From the NCBI RefSeq assembly GCF_030409685.1, contig NZ_JAUFQJ010000007.1, positions 372,001 to 436,000 on the forward strand: a DNA stretch of 64,000 bases. Direction: 5' to 3'. The notes beneath the pieces are model-generated. The model worked only from the letters and a program-made list of their open reading frames with translations. It ran no database searches and was not told the DNA's origin. Below, piece by piece: positions 9,275 to 18,054 of the stretch; positions within the stretch are counted from its first letter, which is position 1, and each line of letters starts with the position of its first letter. Origin of the DNA: Ferruginibacter paludis. GTDB taxonomy: Bacteria; Bacteroidota; Bacteroidia; Chitinophagales; Chitinophagaceae. Made by a program: the position numbers and the translations under genes.

Positions 9275-10097
9275 AAAACATATCAAACAATTTAGCTGGT
9301 TTTACCTGTTATGTTTTTTGATGAACTATGCCTGGTTTTGGTGGAATGGTTTATTGTTCTCTACACTCAATCCTGTATTTTTTTTAAACGGCCTGGATTT
9401 TACCAGGAACCTGCTAATGTTAACCAACCTGCAGCACTGGTTAATAAAATCGTACTGGTTGCGCATAGTCCTGGACGTTGTATACCTGCTACTTCCAGTA
9501 TTACTAACTATCGCAAACCTGCGCAGTTTTAAGGCCAAGCCAGTTATTGCAACAGCGACAATTGTTTTTACTATTGTATATGCCATTTTTTTTACTTCCA
9601 TTAGCTACGTTAGTATGCAGGGTTTCATGAGCTGGATATTAATTCCGTTAATTTTATCTGCAACCTCTGTGCAGAAATTTTATTATTACCTGCATATTGT
9701 ACGCCTTCTCTTCATCACCATGTTTGTTGCAGCCGCGGTTGAAAAAATTGCCAGCGGTGCAGTTTTTAATGTTGAACAGATGTCGGGAATATTGCTAAAA
9801 CAGCATGGCATATATCTTGTAAGCAGCAATAGAAATGGGTTTACTCAATTCATTTACTTTTTAATCAACCATAAAACAACCGCCTTTATTTTTTATATAA
9901 CAGGTACTGCTGCCGAACTGCTTTTTGCAGTGGGGTTATTTACCCGCAAATACGACCGTCTTTTGATCATTGTATTTTGCACCTTTTTGTTGGCCGATTA
10001 TTTTGTAATGCAAATTTATTATTTCATCTGGCTGGTTTTTACCGGCTGTTTCTATTTTTCTGCTTTCCCGCTGGATGAAAAAAGAGAATACAATTAA
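9261..10097 (+). CDS. Polytopic membrane protein, HTTM-like
   Basis: A 278-residue membrane protein with about seven hydrophobic helices. The layout loosely resembles the HTTM/DoxX-like proteins of Bacteroidota: a Trp-rich first helix (MNYAWFWWNGLLF), paired loop residues around NGLDFTRNLLML, and a late helix pair (TGTAAELLFAVGLFTRKYDR). I could not find a firm family signature. The start appears to be TTG at 9261, overlapping the previous stop by 14 bp and implying translational coupling. The first ATG in frame falls inside the first helix. Whether it transports, modifies or anchors a glycan carrier is unknown. Confidence 0.65.
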   Translation: MSLSEKHIKQFSWFYLLCFLMNYAWFWWNGLLFSTLNPVFFLNGLDFTRNLLMLTNLQHWLIKSYWLRIVLDVVYLLLPVLLTIANLRSFKAKPVIATATIVFTIVYAIFFTSISYVSMQGFMSWILIPLILSATSVQKFYYYLHIVRLLFITMFVAAAVEKIASGAVFNVEQMSGILLKQHGIYLVSSNRNGFTQFIYFLINHKTTAFIFYITGTAAELLFAVGLFTRKYDRLLIIVFCTFLLADYFVMQIYYFIWLVFTGCFYFSAFPLDEKREYN

Positions 10098-10168
10098 CTG
10101 TTGCCAGCTTTTAGTACTTTGCATGCACAATTTTTGTATCAAATTTTAATACAATGGTGTAGCAAAAT

Positions 10169-11470
10169 ATGCATTTTAATACGATTCTGAAACATACCAT
10201 CGCATGGAAAATGATCAATACTGTATTGGTATTTTTAGTCAATTTGCTATTGGTTCATTTACTTGGTGTGGCAGCTAGCGGCAGTTTTTTCTACACCATT
10301 ACAGAGCTGTCTTTGATGGTACTGTTGTTAAGCTGGTGTCTTGAATCCGGCATTACTTATTTTGCCAGCAAAGACAGCCATATAATATCAGCTATTCTAT
10401 TTTTTATTTTGCCGTTGTTATTTTTACAAGCGGCAATTGCTTTAGTTGTACTGAAGTATATGCAACTTACATTCAGTTATCTTATGTCGTTGCTTTTTAT
10501 TGTTAGCAGCCTGGTTATCATTTACTTTTCCGCTTTTTTCTATGCCAAAAAGTGGTTTATCGCTCTCAATGTAATTATATGCTGCGTCAATTTCGTTACT
10601 GCTTTGGGCTTGCTTTTTTTATGGTGCGGACATTGGGAAGCGAAAAGCAAAACGGAAATTTGCCAGTTTGTGTACATTGGGGGAATCGCTGTGCTGGCCG
10701 CGATTTTAGTTGGAGCTATATTATTCAGTACGAAGAAAAATACAACAACAGCTGAAGCAGTTTTTCCTGTTGTAAAAGAAATGTTTACCTATTCGTCTGT
10801 TGCGTTTTTGAGCAATACACTGTTTTTTTTTGTGATAAGGATTGATTATTATTTTGTTCAGCAATATTGCAGCCCTGCTGCCTTAAGCAACTATATCCAG
10901 GTTTCAAAATTCGGACAGTTGCTGATATTAGTTCCTTCCATTATCGGCAGCCTGGTTTTTCCGTACAGCGCCGGCAGTAGCGATGCTATGAGTGTAAACA
11001 AAGTACAGCAGCTGTGCAGGGCCATTACATTCATCTTTTTCCCTGTAACCCTGGTGATTGTTTTAACGGGCTATTGGGTGTTGCCCTGGGTATTTGGCGA
11101 TGGGTTTAACCTGATGTACGTTGCATTGTTGTTGTACATGCCAGGCTTTTTCGCACTTAGTATTGTTACGGTGCTGGCGGCCCACCTGGGCGGAAGGCGA
11201 ATGCTGAAAGCAAACTTGATGGCTGCTTTGGTGGCGCTGATTGTGGTTGTTGCAGGTGATGTACTGGCAATACCTTCTTATGGAATTAATGCCGCCGCCG
11301 CGGCAAGCAGTATTGGTTATATAGCCTGCTGCGTTTACCTGGTTTGGTTATTCAAAGTAAAATTTAACTGTACTGCAAAAGCTTTTTTCGTGTTTCAAAA
11401 GAAGGAAGTAAAATATATTTCAAGCCAGTGCAAAAAGTTTATCCTTCCATCTACATACAAAGTAACTTGA
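10169..11470 (+). CDS. Polysaccharide flippase (MOP superfamily, Wzx-like)
   Basis: Inner-membrane flippase expected to move a lipid-linked oligosaccharide to the periplasmic face. The 433 residues hold about 12 hydrophobic helices in the MOP arrangement. The N-terminal helix starts near AWKMINTVLVFLVNLLLV, and the middle has the typical TYSSVAFLSNTLFFFVIRID followed by YYFVQQYC. Length and topology suit Wzx-like oligosaccharide flippases. ATG at 10169 lies 71 bp after the previous gene. The 3' end overlaps the methyltransferase frame, whose start may be as early as GTG 11428. The transported glycan cannot be deduced. Confidence 0.85.
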   Translation: MHFNTILKHTIAWKMINTVLVFLVNLLLVHLLGVAASGSFFYTITELSLMVLLLSWCLESGITYFASKDSHIISAILFFILPLLFLQAAIALVVLKYMQLTFSYLMSLLFIVSSLVIIYFSAFFYAKKWFIALNVIICCVNFVTALGLLFLWCGHWEAKSKTEICQFVYIGGIAVLAAILVGAILFSTKKNTTTAEAVFPVVKEMFTYSSVAFLSNTLFFFVIRIDYYFVQQYCSPAALSNYIQVSKFGQLLILVPSIIGSLVFPYSAGSSDAMSVNKVQQLCRAITFIFFPVTLVIVLTGYWVLPWVFGDGFNLMYVALLLYMPGFFALSIVTVLAAHLGGRRMLKANLMAALVALIVVVAGDVLAIPSYGINAAAAASSIGYIACCVYLVWLFKVKFNCTAKAFFVFQKKEVKYISSQCKKFILPSTYKVT

Positions 11471-12228
11471 AAATAAAAAGTAAAATACAATGGGGCGTTA
11501 CCTGGCTGGCCATGGGCATGCTAAAACGTAGTTTAAAATACCGCATTAGTGGAGAAGGTGCAGGATGGCTGCAACACATACCGGTTAAAAATGTTTCCAT
11601 ATTTAACCGGGTAGATTTTATCGTGGAACAATGCAGGGATAAAAATGTATTGCATATTGGCTTTACTGATCACCCGTTTACGCGGCAAAGAGTGAACGAT
11701 GGCATATTGCTCCATCTGCAGGTGAAGCCGGTTACAAAATTATTGCTTGGCCTGGATAACAGTAGTGAAGCCCTGGCTGAATATTGCAAAGCTACGGGCG
11801 ATGACAATGTAATATTGGGTGATATTACTGATCATTATCCATTACAGATACTTACCTTTCATCCTGAACTTATTTTATTATCCGAGGTCCTGGAGCACCT
11901 TGCCAATCCTGCAAAGGCAGTTGATATTTTGTATAACAGTTTCAGCAACGGTACCAGGGTTTTGGTAACAGTACCAAACTATACCGGGCTGGATAGCCTG
12001 GCCTCAAGCCTTAATAAAACAGAAGGAATTCACCCGGACCACCATTGGTATTTTTCGCCCTACACTTTATGTAAACTGTTTGATGATAAAAGGTTTCAGC
12101 TGCAACAGTTGCATTTTGGAATGTTCTACCTGCAGCATACCGTCATCAATACTGTTTTAAAGCAATATCCTTTTAACGGAGACTGCATCATGGCAATATT
12201 TTCGATAACAAAAAATGAAACTATATGA
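11428..12228 (+). CDS. SAM-dependent methyltransferase (class I)
   Basis: Class I methyltransferase of the Methyltransf_23/UbiG type, presumably modifying a sugar or lipid carrier made by this operon. The SAM-binding glycine loop is degenerate (VLHIGFTDHPF at ~75). LLLGLDNSSEAL provides the acidic residue after beta-2, and ELILLSEVLEHLANP is the characteristic motif near residue 155. The substrate-side motif is VTVPNYTGLDSLAS. The start is uncertain: GTG 11428 overlaps the flippase by 43 bp, TTG 11467 overlaps only its stop codon, and ATG 11512 gives a shorter protein. The 3' end overlaps the GT4 gene by 4 bp (ATGA), so translation is coupled. Confidence 0.82.
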   Translation: MQKVYPSIYIQSNLKIKSKIQWGVTWLAMGMLKRSLKYRISGEGAGWLQHIPVKNVSIFNRVDFIVEQCRDKNVLHIGFTDHPFTRQRVNDGILLHLQVKPVTKLLLGLDNSSEALAEYCKATGDDNVILGDITDHYPLQILTFHPELILLSEVLEHLANPAKAVDILYNSFSNGTRVLVTVPNYTGLDSLASSLNKTEGIHPDHHWYFSPYTLCKLFDDKRFQLQQLHFGMFYLQHTVINTVLKQYPFNGDCIMAIFSITKNETI

Positions 12229-13388
12229 TGCATGTTGTATGGCTTGTGAGCTGGTATCCTGGCCGGCGGGATGCCTTTACAGGTGACTTTATTGAAAGGC
12301 ATGCGCAAGCTGTAAGTCACTATGCAAAAGTGACGGTACTGGCGGTTTTAAAAGATGAATTATTGCCTGCAGGAAAAGTTGAAATTGAAAAAACAACCGG
12401 TGGTAATTTAACTGTATACCGGTGCTACTATGGAAAATCAAAGTGGCCTCCCTTAATTGAAAGTATTTTTTCAGTAAAGCAATATTTTTTCCTGCAACGA
12501 AAGTTGTTTCAGCGTATCCAAAATGAGGAGGGCAGACCATCTCTCATTCACGTGCAGGTAGCTATGAAAGCAGGATTATTGGCGCTGTTGCTGAAAAAAA
12601 AAATCGAACTACCATACGTGGTAACTGAGCACTGGACAGGTTACTATCGGCAAAGTAAGCCATCTGTTTATGATTCGGGTTTTGTGTACCGGTGGTTAAA
12701 CAAAAAAATTTTAAAGCAGGCAGATTTATTTTTACCAGTTACAAAAGACCTTGGTGAAACGGTGAGCAAAAATTTTGTTTCTGTTAATTATTTGCCGGTA
12801 CCGAATGTAGCGGACACCAATCTATTCTATTATCAGCCACTCCCGTCTGACGTATTCCGTTTTATCCATCCCTCGGTAATGACGTATCAAAAAAATCCGG
12901 AGGACATTTTGCAGGCGTGCCTGCAACTAAAAAATAAAGGGTACCGTTTTGAACTGCAGATGATAGGCAGTAACAATGCAATGCTTGTGGAAAACGCAAG
13001 GCGACTGGGTTTGTTGGATCAGGTTGTATTTTTCAGACCAGTGATAGCCTATTCAGCGGTAGCAGATGCCATGCGGCAGTCATCTGCTTTATTATTGTTT
13101 AGTCGCTTTGAAAACCTGCCCTGTGTTATACTGGAAGCGCTGTGTTGTGGACTGCCCGTGATCAGCAGCAGGGTTGGTGGCATCGCAGAAGTTGTTAATG
13201 AAACAAATGGTATTTTGGTAGAAAGTGAAAATGTTGAGCAATTGGTAAATGCCATGCAAAAAATGATCGATCAATATTCAACCTACAACCAACCTGCCAT
13301 TGCACAAAAGGCGGCGGCGCTTTATAGTTACAATACTGTTGGCAGCCAATATTTTTCTATTTATAAAAAGATAGTGCAGGGTGTTTAA
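12225..13388 (+). CDS. Glycosyltransferase family 4
   Basis: Cytoplasmic GT-B fold glycosyltransferase (GT4) that adds a sugar from a nucleotide donor to the operon's lipid-linked glycan. The N-terminal domain opens with VVWLVSWYPGRRDAFTGDF and carries the acceptor-side segment VVTEHWTGYY. The C-terminal domain has the GT4 pattern FSRFENLPCVILEALCCG (residues ~290-310), with the E-x7-E pair FENLPCVILE, followed by PVISSRVGGIAEVV. Length (387 aa) is usual. It overlaps the methyltransferase by 4 bp, and its own 3' end overlaps the next gene by 8 bp. Donor and acceptor are unknown. Confidence 0.9.
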   Translation: MMHVVWLVSWYPGRRDAFTGDFIERHAQAVSHYAKVTVLAVLKDELLPAGKVEIEKTTGGNLTVYRCYYGKSKWPPLIESIFSVKQYFFLQRKLFQRIQNEEGRPSLIHVQVAMKAGLLALLLKKKIELPYVVTEHWTGYYRQSKPSVYDSGFVYRWLNKKILKQADLFLPVTKDLGETVSKNFVSVNYLPVPNVADTNLFYYQPLPSDVFRFIHPSVMTYQKNPEDILQACLQLKNKGYRFELQMIGSNNAMLVENARRLGLLDQVVFFRPVIAYSAVADAMRQSSALLLFSRFENLPCVILEALCCGLPVISSRVGGIAEVVNETNGILVESENVEQLVNAMQKMIDQYSTYNQPAIAQKAAALYSYNTVGSQYFSIYKKIVQGV

Positions 13389-14973
13389 TACCGGTAGTAC
13401 ATATTACAGGCCAACGATAATTACCATGTTACTTTTGTACGCCGCGTGTAATTTCTATTGCATTACCCGGCTAAGCGTAACCGGAGACGAATCCAACTAT
13501 TATAACTATGGGATCAATATTTTAAAAAATGAACCACAAAAAAAATTGGCGAACGGTGTTCCGGTTTACAATAGCCAGATGCCCATTGTTGCCATTAATG
13601 CATTAACCAGAGCAATCCCACAATTATTAAATCCGGCATTAAAACACAATGCACAACAAACGCTTACTGATGTAACCGTTGGCAGAATATTCTCAGTTAT
13701 TTCCGCTCTGCTGCTGGCCTGTTATGTGTTGGTATGGAGCACAAAGCTATATGGTAAAGGGGGAGGTGCTTTTTCACTGACGTTGTACATGCTTTGTCCA
13801 AATATATTGGCGCATTCTCAAATGGTAAGCACAGACGTATACAGCTTTTTACTGTGTACTGCTACCTGTTATTATGCATGGCAATTTAATAAAACCCGCC
13901 AAACGACATACTTGTTGTTTGTGGCGTTGGTACTCGGTATAGGGCAGATAAGCAAGCAGTCTTTGTTGCTTTTGTACCCGGTTGTTATCGGTTTTTTAAT
14001 GCTACAGGTGTACCAGGATAAACTTTTATTAAGGAAAAAAATATGGATTTTATTCAGACAAACTTTTATTATTGCCATCATATCCCTGTTAGTCATAAAT
14101 ACCGGATTTTTATTTAACAATACCGGTAAAACGCTTAAAGAATATCATTTTATTTCTTCAAAATTTAAAAATTTGCAACAACAATTTTCTTTTGCAAATG
14201 CAGTACCAATGCCATTGCCGGAGCCGTATGTTTTGGGATTTGATTATGTTTCTTTTAATGCTGAAACACCACCAGGAATTGACGGATTGTCCTCTTATGG
14301 ATCGGGGACATTTTTGGGAAAAGCCTTTACAGGGCAACGTATTTGGTATTACTATAGCATCTGTTTTTTATATAAACTACCCATTCCATTTCTTATCATT
14401 TTTTTTGCCGCCATTGCAGCATATTGGATTAATAGAAAACGATCCTTGTTTATGCACAACGAATTTTTTTTGTTATTGCCTGTGGCATTTATTTTTATAA
14501 GTTTTAGTCTTTTCAATACTATGTACCTCGGTATTAAAAACGTACTGTTCCTGCTGCCCTTACTTTTTATCTTTTGCGGCAGTCTTGTCAGTAATCTATA
14601 CTATTTAAAAACGAAATTATTTATATCAATAACCTGTACTCTTTTAATTTGGGAAGGTCTGTCTGTCGCAAGTTATTTCCCTCATTTTTTACCTTATACC
14701 AATGAATTTATTTATAATAAAAAAGAGGCTTTCAAAATTTTCGGCGACGCCAACATATACTTCCAGGAAGGCTGGATTTTAGCGAAGGAGTACCTGGATA
14801 AACATCCCGATATTCAATTTGAGCCACAGCAACCGGTGCACGGAAAAGTGATGGTATCACTGGAAAAATATTTTGACTACTGGCATGATGGTAAAATGAA
14901 ATGGTTGACAAATCTCCACCTTGAACCTGTAAGCCACTTTCACTCTCAGTATTTAATTTTTGACGTGCCTTAA
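13381..14973 (+). CDS. GT-C membrane glycosyltransferase (GT39/ArnT-like)
   Basis: Integral membrane glycosyltransferase of the dolichyl-phosphate-mannose/ArnT type, which uses polyprenyl-phosphate sugars at the periplasmic face. The first periplasmic loop has the acidic motif SVTGDESNYYNYG near residues 32-44. A helix follows at ~115-145 and the second conserved motif is QMVSTDVYSF. About ten hydrophobic helices run to residue ~430, then a soluble C-terminal domain of about 80 residues. The start is GTG 13381, overlapping the GT4 stop. It is the last gene of the operon and is followed by repeat-borne terminators. Sugar and acceptor are not identifiable. Confidence 0.82.
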   Translation: MFNTGSTYYRPTIITMLLLYAACNFYCITRLSVTGDESNYYNYGINILKNEPQKKLANGVPVYNSQMPIVAINALTRAIPQLLNPALKHNAQQTLTDVTVGRIFSVISALLLACYVLVWSTKLYGKGGGAFSLTLYMLCPNILAHSQMVSTDVYSFLLCTATCYYAWQFNKTRQTTYLLFVALVLGIGQISKQSLLLLYPVVIGFLMLQVYQDKLLLRKKIWILFRQTFIIAIISLLVINTGFLFNNTGKTLKEYHFISSKFKNLQQQFSFANAVPMPLPEPYVLGFDYVSFNAETPPGIDGLSSYGSGTFLGKAFTGQRIWYYYSICFLYKLPIPFLIIFFAAIAAYWINRKRSLFMHNEFFLLLPVAFIFISFSLFNTMYLGIKNVLFLLPLLFIFCGSLVSNLYYLKTKLFISITCTLLIWEGLSVASYFPHFLPYTNEFIYNKKEAFKIFGDANIYFQEGWILAKEYLDKHPDIQFEPQQPVHGKVMVSLEKYFDYWHDGKMKWLTNLHLEPVSHFHSQYLIFDVP

Positions 14974-15014
14974 GCACAAATTATTTCAACATTTCTAGCA
15001 TTTATTTTAGTTGG

Positions 15015-15111
15015 GCTGCAATTTAAACAGCGGACCTGCGTTTATAACTTGGTTTTTCATAGGATATTGGATTTTAAAGCGGGCTGGATTTCTATCCGGC
15101 CTTATTTTTTT
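15015..15111 (+). repeat. Direct repeat copy 1 (ends in a hairpin and T-tract)
   Basis: First of two ~96-bp direct repeats in the 511-bp gap 14974-15484, which holds no credible gene. Bases 15048-15101 are identical to 15342-15395 over 54 bp; the first ~33 bp of each copy differ at several places. The 3' part folds into a terminator-like hairpin. Confidence 0.85.
15081..15110 (+). terminator. Rho-independent terminator of the glycan operon
   Basis: GGGCTGGAT, loop TTCT, ATCCGGCCT form a 9-bp stem with two wobble pairs, followed by TATTTTTT. It lies about 105 bp after the last operon gene. Confidence 0.65.
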
Positions 15112-15308
15112 ACGCGTTGTGACAACAATATCAACCACTTGCAATTTTAAGTCTTTCCGTTTTGTAATTAATTTCTATACCAGCTCCTTAACTGTCTCTA
15201 TTCTCTTCTTTATCTTAAAACATTGTTTTGGGGAATCTGTTTCCCAAACAAAACAGGTGATCTTATTTTAACCTGCTCTAATAAAATACTTTACTGAATA
15301 TTCAAACT

Positions 15309-15404
15309 GCTGCAATTTAATCAGCAAACAGGCGTTTATACCTTGGTTTTTCATAGGATATTGGATTTTAAAGCGGGCTGGATTTCTATCCGGCCCTATT
15401 TTTT
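15309..15404 (+). repeat. Direct repeat copy 2 (ends in a hairpin and T-tract)
   Basis: Second copy of the repeat, starting 294 bp after copy 1. The intervening sequence (15112-15308) is not repeated and encodes nothing I recognise. The copies sit between convergent genes. Confidence 0.85.
15375..15404 (+). terminator. Second, repeat-encoded terminator
   Basis: GGGCTGGAT, loop TTCT, ATCCGGCCC, then TATTTTTT. The stem is one pair stronger than in copy 1. It may act as a backup terminator before the opposing FUSC gene. Confidence 0.65.
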
Positions 15405-15484
15405 AAATCCTTCTACAGACTGTCTTTTTTAGTCCAATTTAAGGAGTCCTCGTCAGGTCCACCGAAAGAAAAGCAATAACTCCA

Positions 15485-17623
15485 TCAATCGTTTTGTTTC
15501 GATATTTCTGTAGTAATTTTTCCAATATCTCCGCTTACTTTATAAATAAAATTGAGTTGCTCGGTCAATTGCTTATCGGTCTGATTTGCGGCAGAAGTAA
15601 TTGTTTTTGGAATTGTTATCTCTTCTTCCTCTGCTGTATGATCCAATTGCTGAAGGCTTTGTTTTAAAATGGTAATGCTTTTTTTTACGGGCAACACAAT
15701 TTCTTTTGAACATACCGGCTCGACTTCTTTATTGATCATACTTGCCGTAAGGCTTGCGATATTACTTGACAGCACGTGGTTCAATACAACAAATTCATAA
15801 ATATGCTGACTGCTGCGTTGCTTGCTTTTGGGCTCAGACAACATGCGCTGAAATGCAGCGGAGAGGTTGGCCGAGCTGATGTACAACTGTTTTCTAACCA
15901 ATTTATATTCAATTGCGGAAGGCTTCTTACCTGAAAAAAAAGACAATAGCTGTTGCAAATAATCACGGTTTGCCTTTAATACGCTTATCATATAGTTCTC
16001 CAGTTGTACAGATTCCCAATGCGGAAATAAAAAATAGCTGCCCGCAAAAGCCAGTACAGAAGCGATGGCAGTATCAAGCAACCGTTCTTCTGCAACCGCG
16101 ACAGAACCTATTCCCAGTAAGTTAAAAAGAATAATGATATAAGGCGTCATAAAAATAACCGTCACAACATAGTTTACCCTGATAAAGGTGTAAGTAACCA
16201 GCATAAAAATGATGATGAGAGAAAAAAGCACGTCGCGGTCGTGTATAAAATAAATAAACAAGACGCCGATAATGCCGCCTGCAACAGTTCCAAATAATCT
16301 TTCGAGATTGCGCTGTTTGGTAAGACTAAAGCCGGGTTTTAAAATCACGATGATGGTTAATAAAATCCAGTAGCCATGATGTGCATTGGGCAGCAATTTT
16401 GCGATAATAAAACCGGTTATACAGGTAATCATCATCCTGAGCGAGTGGCGGAACACAGATGATTGCAGCGTGAAATTGCTGAAAAATTCACGGGAACTTA
16501 TTACTTGGTGCGAAACAAATCTTGCATAATCTGTGTCCGTCCGCACAGGCTTTTTTTCTGCACTGCCTGCCTTAAAATAATTCATCAGCTCATCAGTTCT
16601 TTCCCCCAGGTTACGGATGTTGACCAATATCTTTTTTAATACCAAATGACTGTTGCCATTATCTTCCAGCCCATCAATTTTTGCCTTCAGCTCGTTAAGT
16701 GCCGGTAATAAAAGGTATTGTGTTTTGTAACTGTTGTTTGACTGAATCGCAAGCCCCATCCGGTCAATTTCATCTGCCAGATTTTGAATAATAATGGAAA
16801 CATCATTCAGCAAGCCTGTGTTACCAAAACGTTCTCTCAGCAATGCGTAATCGTACCAGGTGGCCATGATGTTTTCAAACAAGTCAACTACATCCGCAAA
16901 GGTTACCATCAGCAGTTTTCCTGTGTCTGTAGGGTCTTTCATCATCTCCCTGTTCTTATACAAAAGCTCCCTTAATTCATCCTGTTTCTCATTTACAACA
17001 ACCTGCTGTGCTACTAGTTTGCGGTACTCATCCGATATATTGCTGCTGCTTTCATACAGGGCGGATTTTATCTTTAAATACCGGGCGGTTTCATGCAGGC
17101 AAATTCCGAGCAGGCGTTGGCTTGGACGATAGGGATATAGTCTGAAGAATAGCAACGCTGTGAGCAGGTACCAAAACCCACCTGCAACTACCAGTAAGCT
17201 TTCCAGCAAAACATTCAACGGAGTACTGATTCTATCCATCCTCAAAACCATAATTAATAATGCAGCTGTGCCCAGCGAAGCTGCCCTGTTGCCGAATACG
17301 GAAAACATGGTAAAGAAGAAGGAGGACACTAACACCAGCAACCCCATTAAAATAATGTTGGTATTTACAAGCCCCGTAACCAGCGTCATTAAAAAAGTAA
17401 AAAGAATGCAATAAAGCATTCCGTTCCGTTTATGCTCTACTGGCCCAGGGCCATCAGCCATGCTGGCGCAAAGCGCACCCGTACTCATTATCAGCCCCAG
17501 GTCCAGCCGGTGAAACTGGGCGAAAATAACCGATGGTAAAATAATTTCCAGCGTAGTGCGGATACCATCCGACAGATACTGGCTGAATAAAAAATATTGT
17601 ATGTCCTGCCTTTTTTCCTTCAT
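15485..17623 (-). CDS. FUSC family membrane protein (YccS/YhfK-like)
   Basis: Large inner-membrane protein of the FUSC superfamily, related to YccS/YhfK and aromatic-acid exporters. An N-terminal bundle of about six helices (residues ~25-175) is followed by a long soluble helical region (~180-390). A second helix bundle lies at ~395-530, including the FUSC_2 pattern HGYWILLTIIVILKPGFSLT and RLFGTVAGGIIGVL. A helical cytoplasmic tail ends the protein. The 712-aa length and duplicated layout fit YccS. The substrate is unknown. It is followed on the same strand, toward its 5' side, by the YjbR gene after 60 bp. Confidence 0.88.
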   Translation of the reverse strand: MKEKRQDIQYFLFSQYLSDGIRTTLEIILPSVIFAQFHRLDLGLIMSTGALCASMADGPGPVEHKRNGMLYCILFTFLMTLVTGLVNTNIILMGLLVLVSSFFFTMFSVFGNRAASLGTAALLIMVLRMDRISTPLNVLLESLLVVAGGFWYLLTALLFFRLYPYRPSQRLLGICLHETARYLKIKSALYESSSNISDEYRKLVAQQVVVNEKQDELRELLYKNREMMKDPTDTGKLLMVTFADVVDLFENIMATWYDYALLRERFGNTGLLNDVSIIIQNLADEIDRMGLAIQSNNSYKTQYLLLPALNELKAKIDGLEDNGNSHLVLKKILVNIRNLGERTDELMNYFKAGSAEKKPVRTDTDYARFVSHQVISSREFFSNFTLQSSVFRHSLRMMITCITGFIIAKLLPNAHHGYWILLTIIVILKPGFSLTKQRNLERLFGTVAGGIIGVLFIYFIHDRDVLFSLIIIFMLVTYTFIRVNYVVTVIFMTPYIIILFNLLGIGSVAVAEERLLDTAIASVLAFAGSYFLFPHWESVQLENYMISVLKANRDYLQQLLSFFSGKKPSAIEYKLVRKQLYISSANLSAAFQRMLSEPKSKQRSSQHIYEFVVLNHVLSSNIASLTASMINKEVEPVCSKEIVLPVKKSITILKQSLQQLDHTAEEEEITIPKTITSAANQTDKQLTEQLNFIYKVSGDIGKITTEISKQND

Positions 17624-17683
17624 GTGTTATACACCTACAATTTACGCCGGTAAGCTTTCGGTTCGCTAAAAAAAGCGTGTGGT

Positions 17684-18022
17684 TCAATCTTTTTTATTTG
17701 GTTTACTTTTTCCTTGTATCATTTCATTGTAAGCCACAGATGCAATATCCTTCAACATGCCCAATCTTATTTTTCTTAAATCAACCAATGTCCATCCCTG
17801 CAATCCCCATTTATTTTTTACCGGATAAATAATGGAATTGTCAAAAGCACAGAATACAGATTGTTCTTTCAGCGATAACTTAAAACAAGCCACTTGTTCT
17901 GTTTCATCCAGCGTAGCCCATATTTTTGTCTTAAAACGAAAAGCCGTTTTATCGAAATGCGGTGCTGCTTCCGTTTCTGCGAAAGACAGTGCCAGTTTTT
18001 TAAATTGATCAATATTTGCCAT
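17684..18022 (-). CDS. MmcQ/YjbR family protein
   Basis: Small (112 aa) protein of the MmcQ/YjbR fold, a double-wing-like alpha/beta domain found across bacteria and often annotated as DNA-binding, with no firmly known role. Recognisable features are the N-terminal helix FKKLALSFAETEAAPHFDKT, the strand-turn FRFKTKIWATLD, and the conserved end NKWGLQGWTLVDLRKI. Length is typical. It lies between the FUSC gene and the GT-C gene on the same strand with short gaps (60 and 32 bp), so one transcript is likely although the functions look unrelated. Confidence 0.85.
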   Translation of the reverse strand: MANIDQFKKLALSFAETEAAPHFDKTAFRFKTKIWATLDETEQVACFKLSLKEQSVFCAFDNSIIYPVKNKWGLQGWTLVDLRKIRLGMLKDIASVAYNEMIQGKSKPNKKD

Positions 18023-18054
18023 AAATTTCAGATGAATGAAAGTTGTTGCAATAA

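Larger units (their letters stand above)
14974..15484. other. Gene-free gap with two repeats
   Basis: 511 bp between convergent genes. It holds the two direct repeats and their terminators. The spacer 15112-15308 and the flanks show nothing else I can name; the longest frame, at 15011-15271, runs through copy 1 and is not protein-like. Confidence 0.7.

Noticed and set aside
15011..15271. Open reading frame of 86 codons
   Set aside because: It runs through repeat copy 1 and its terminator, and the product does not resemble a protein.
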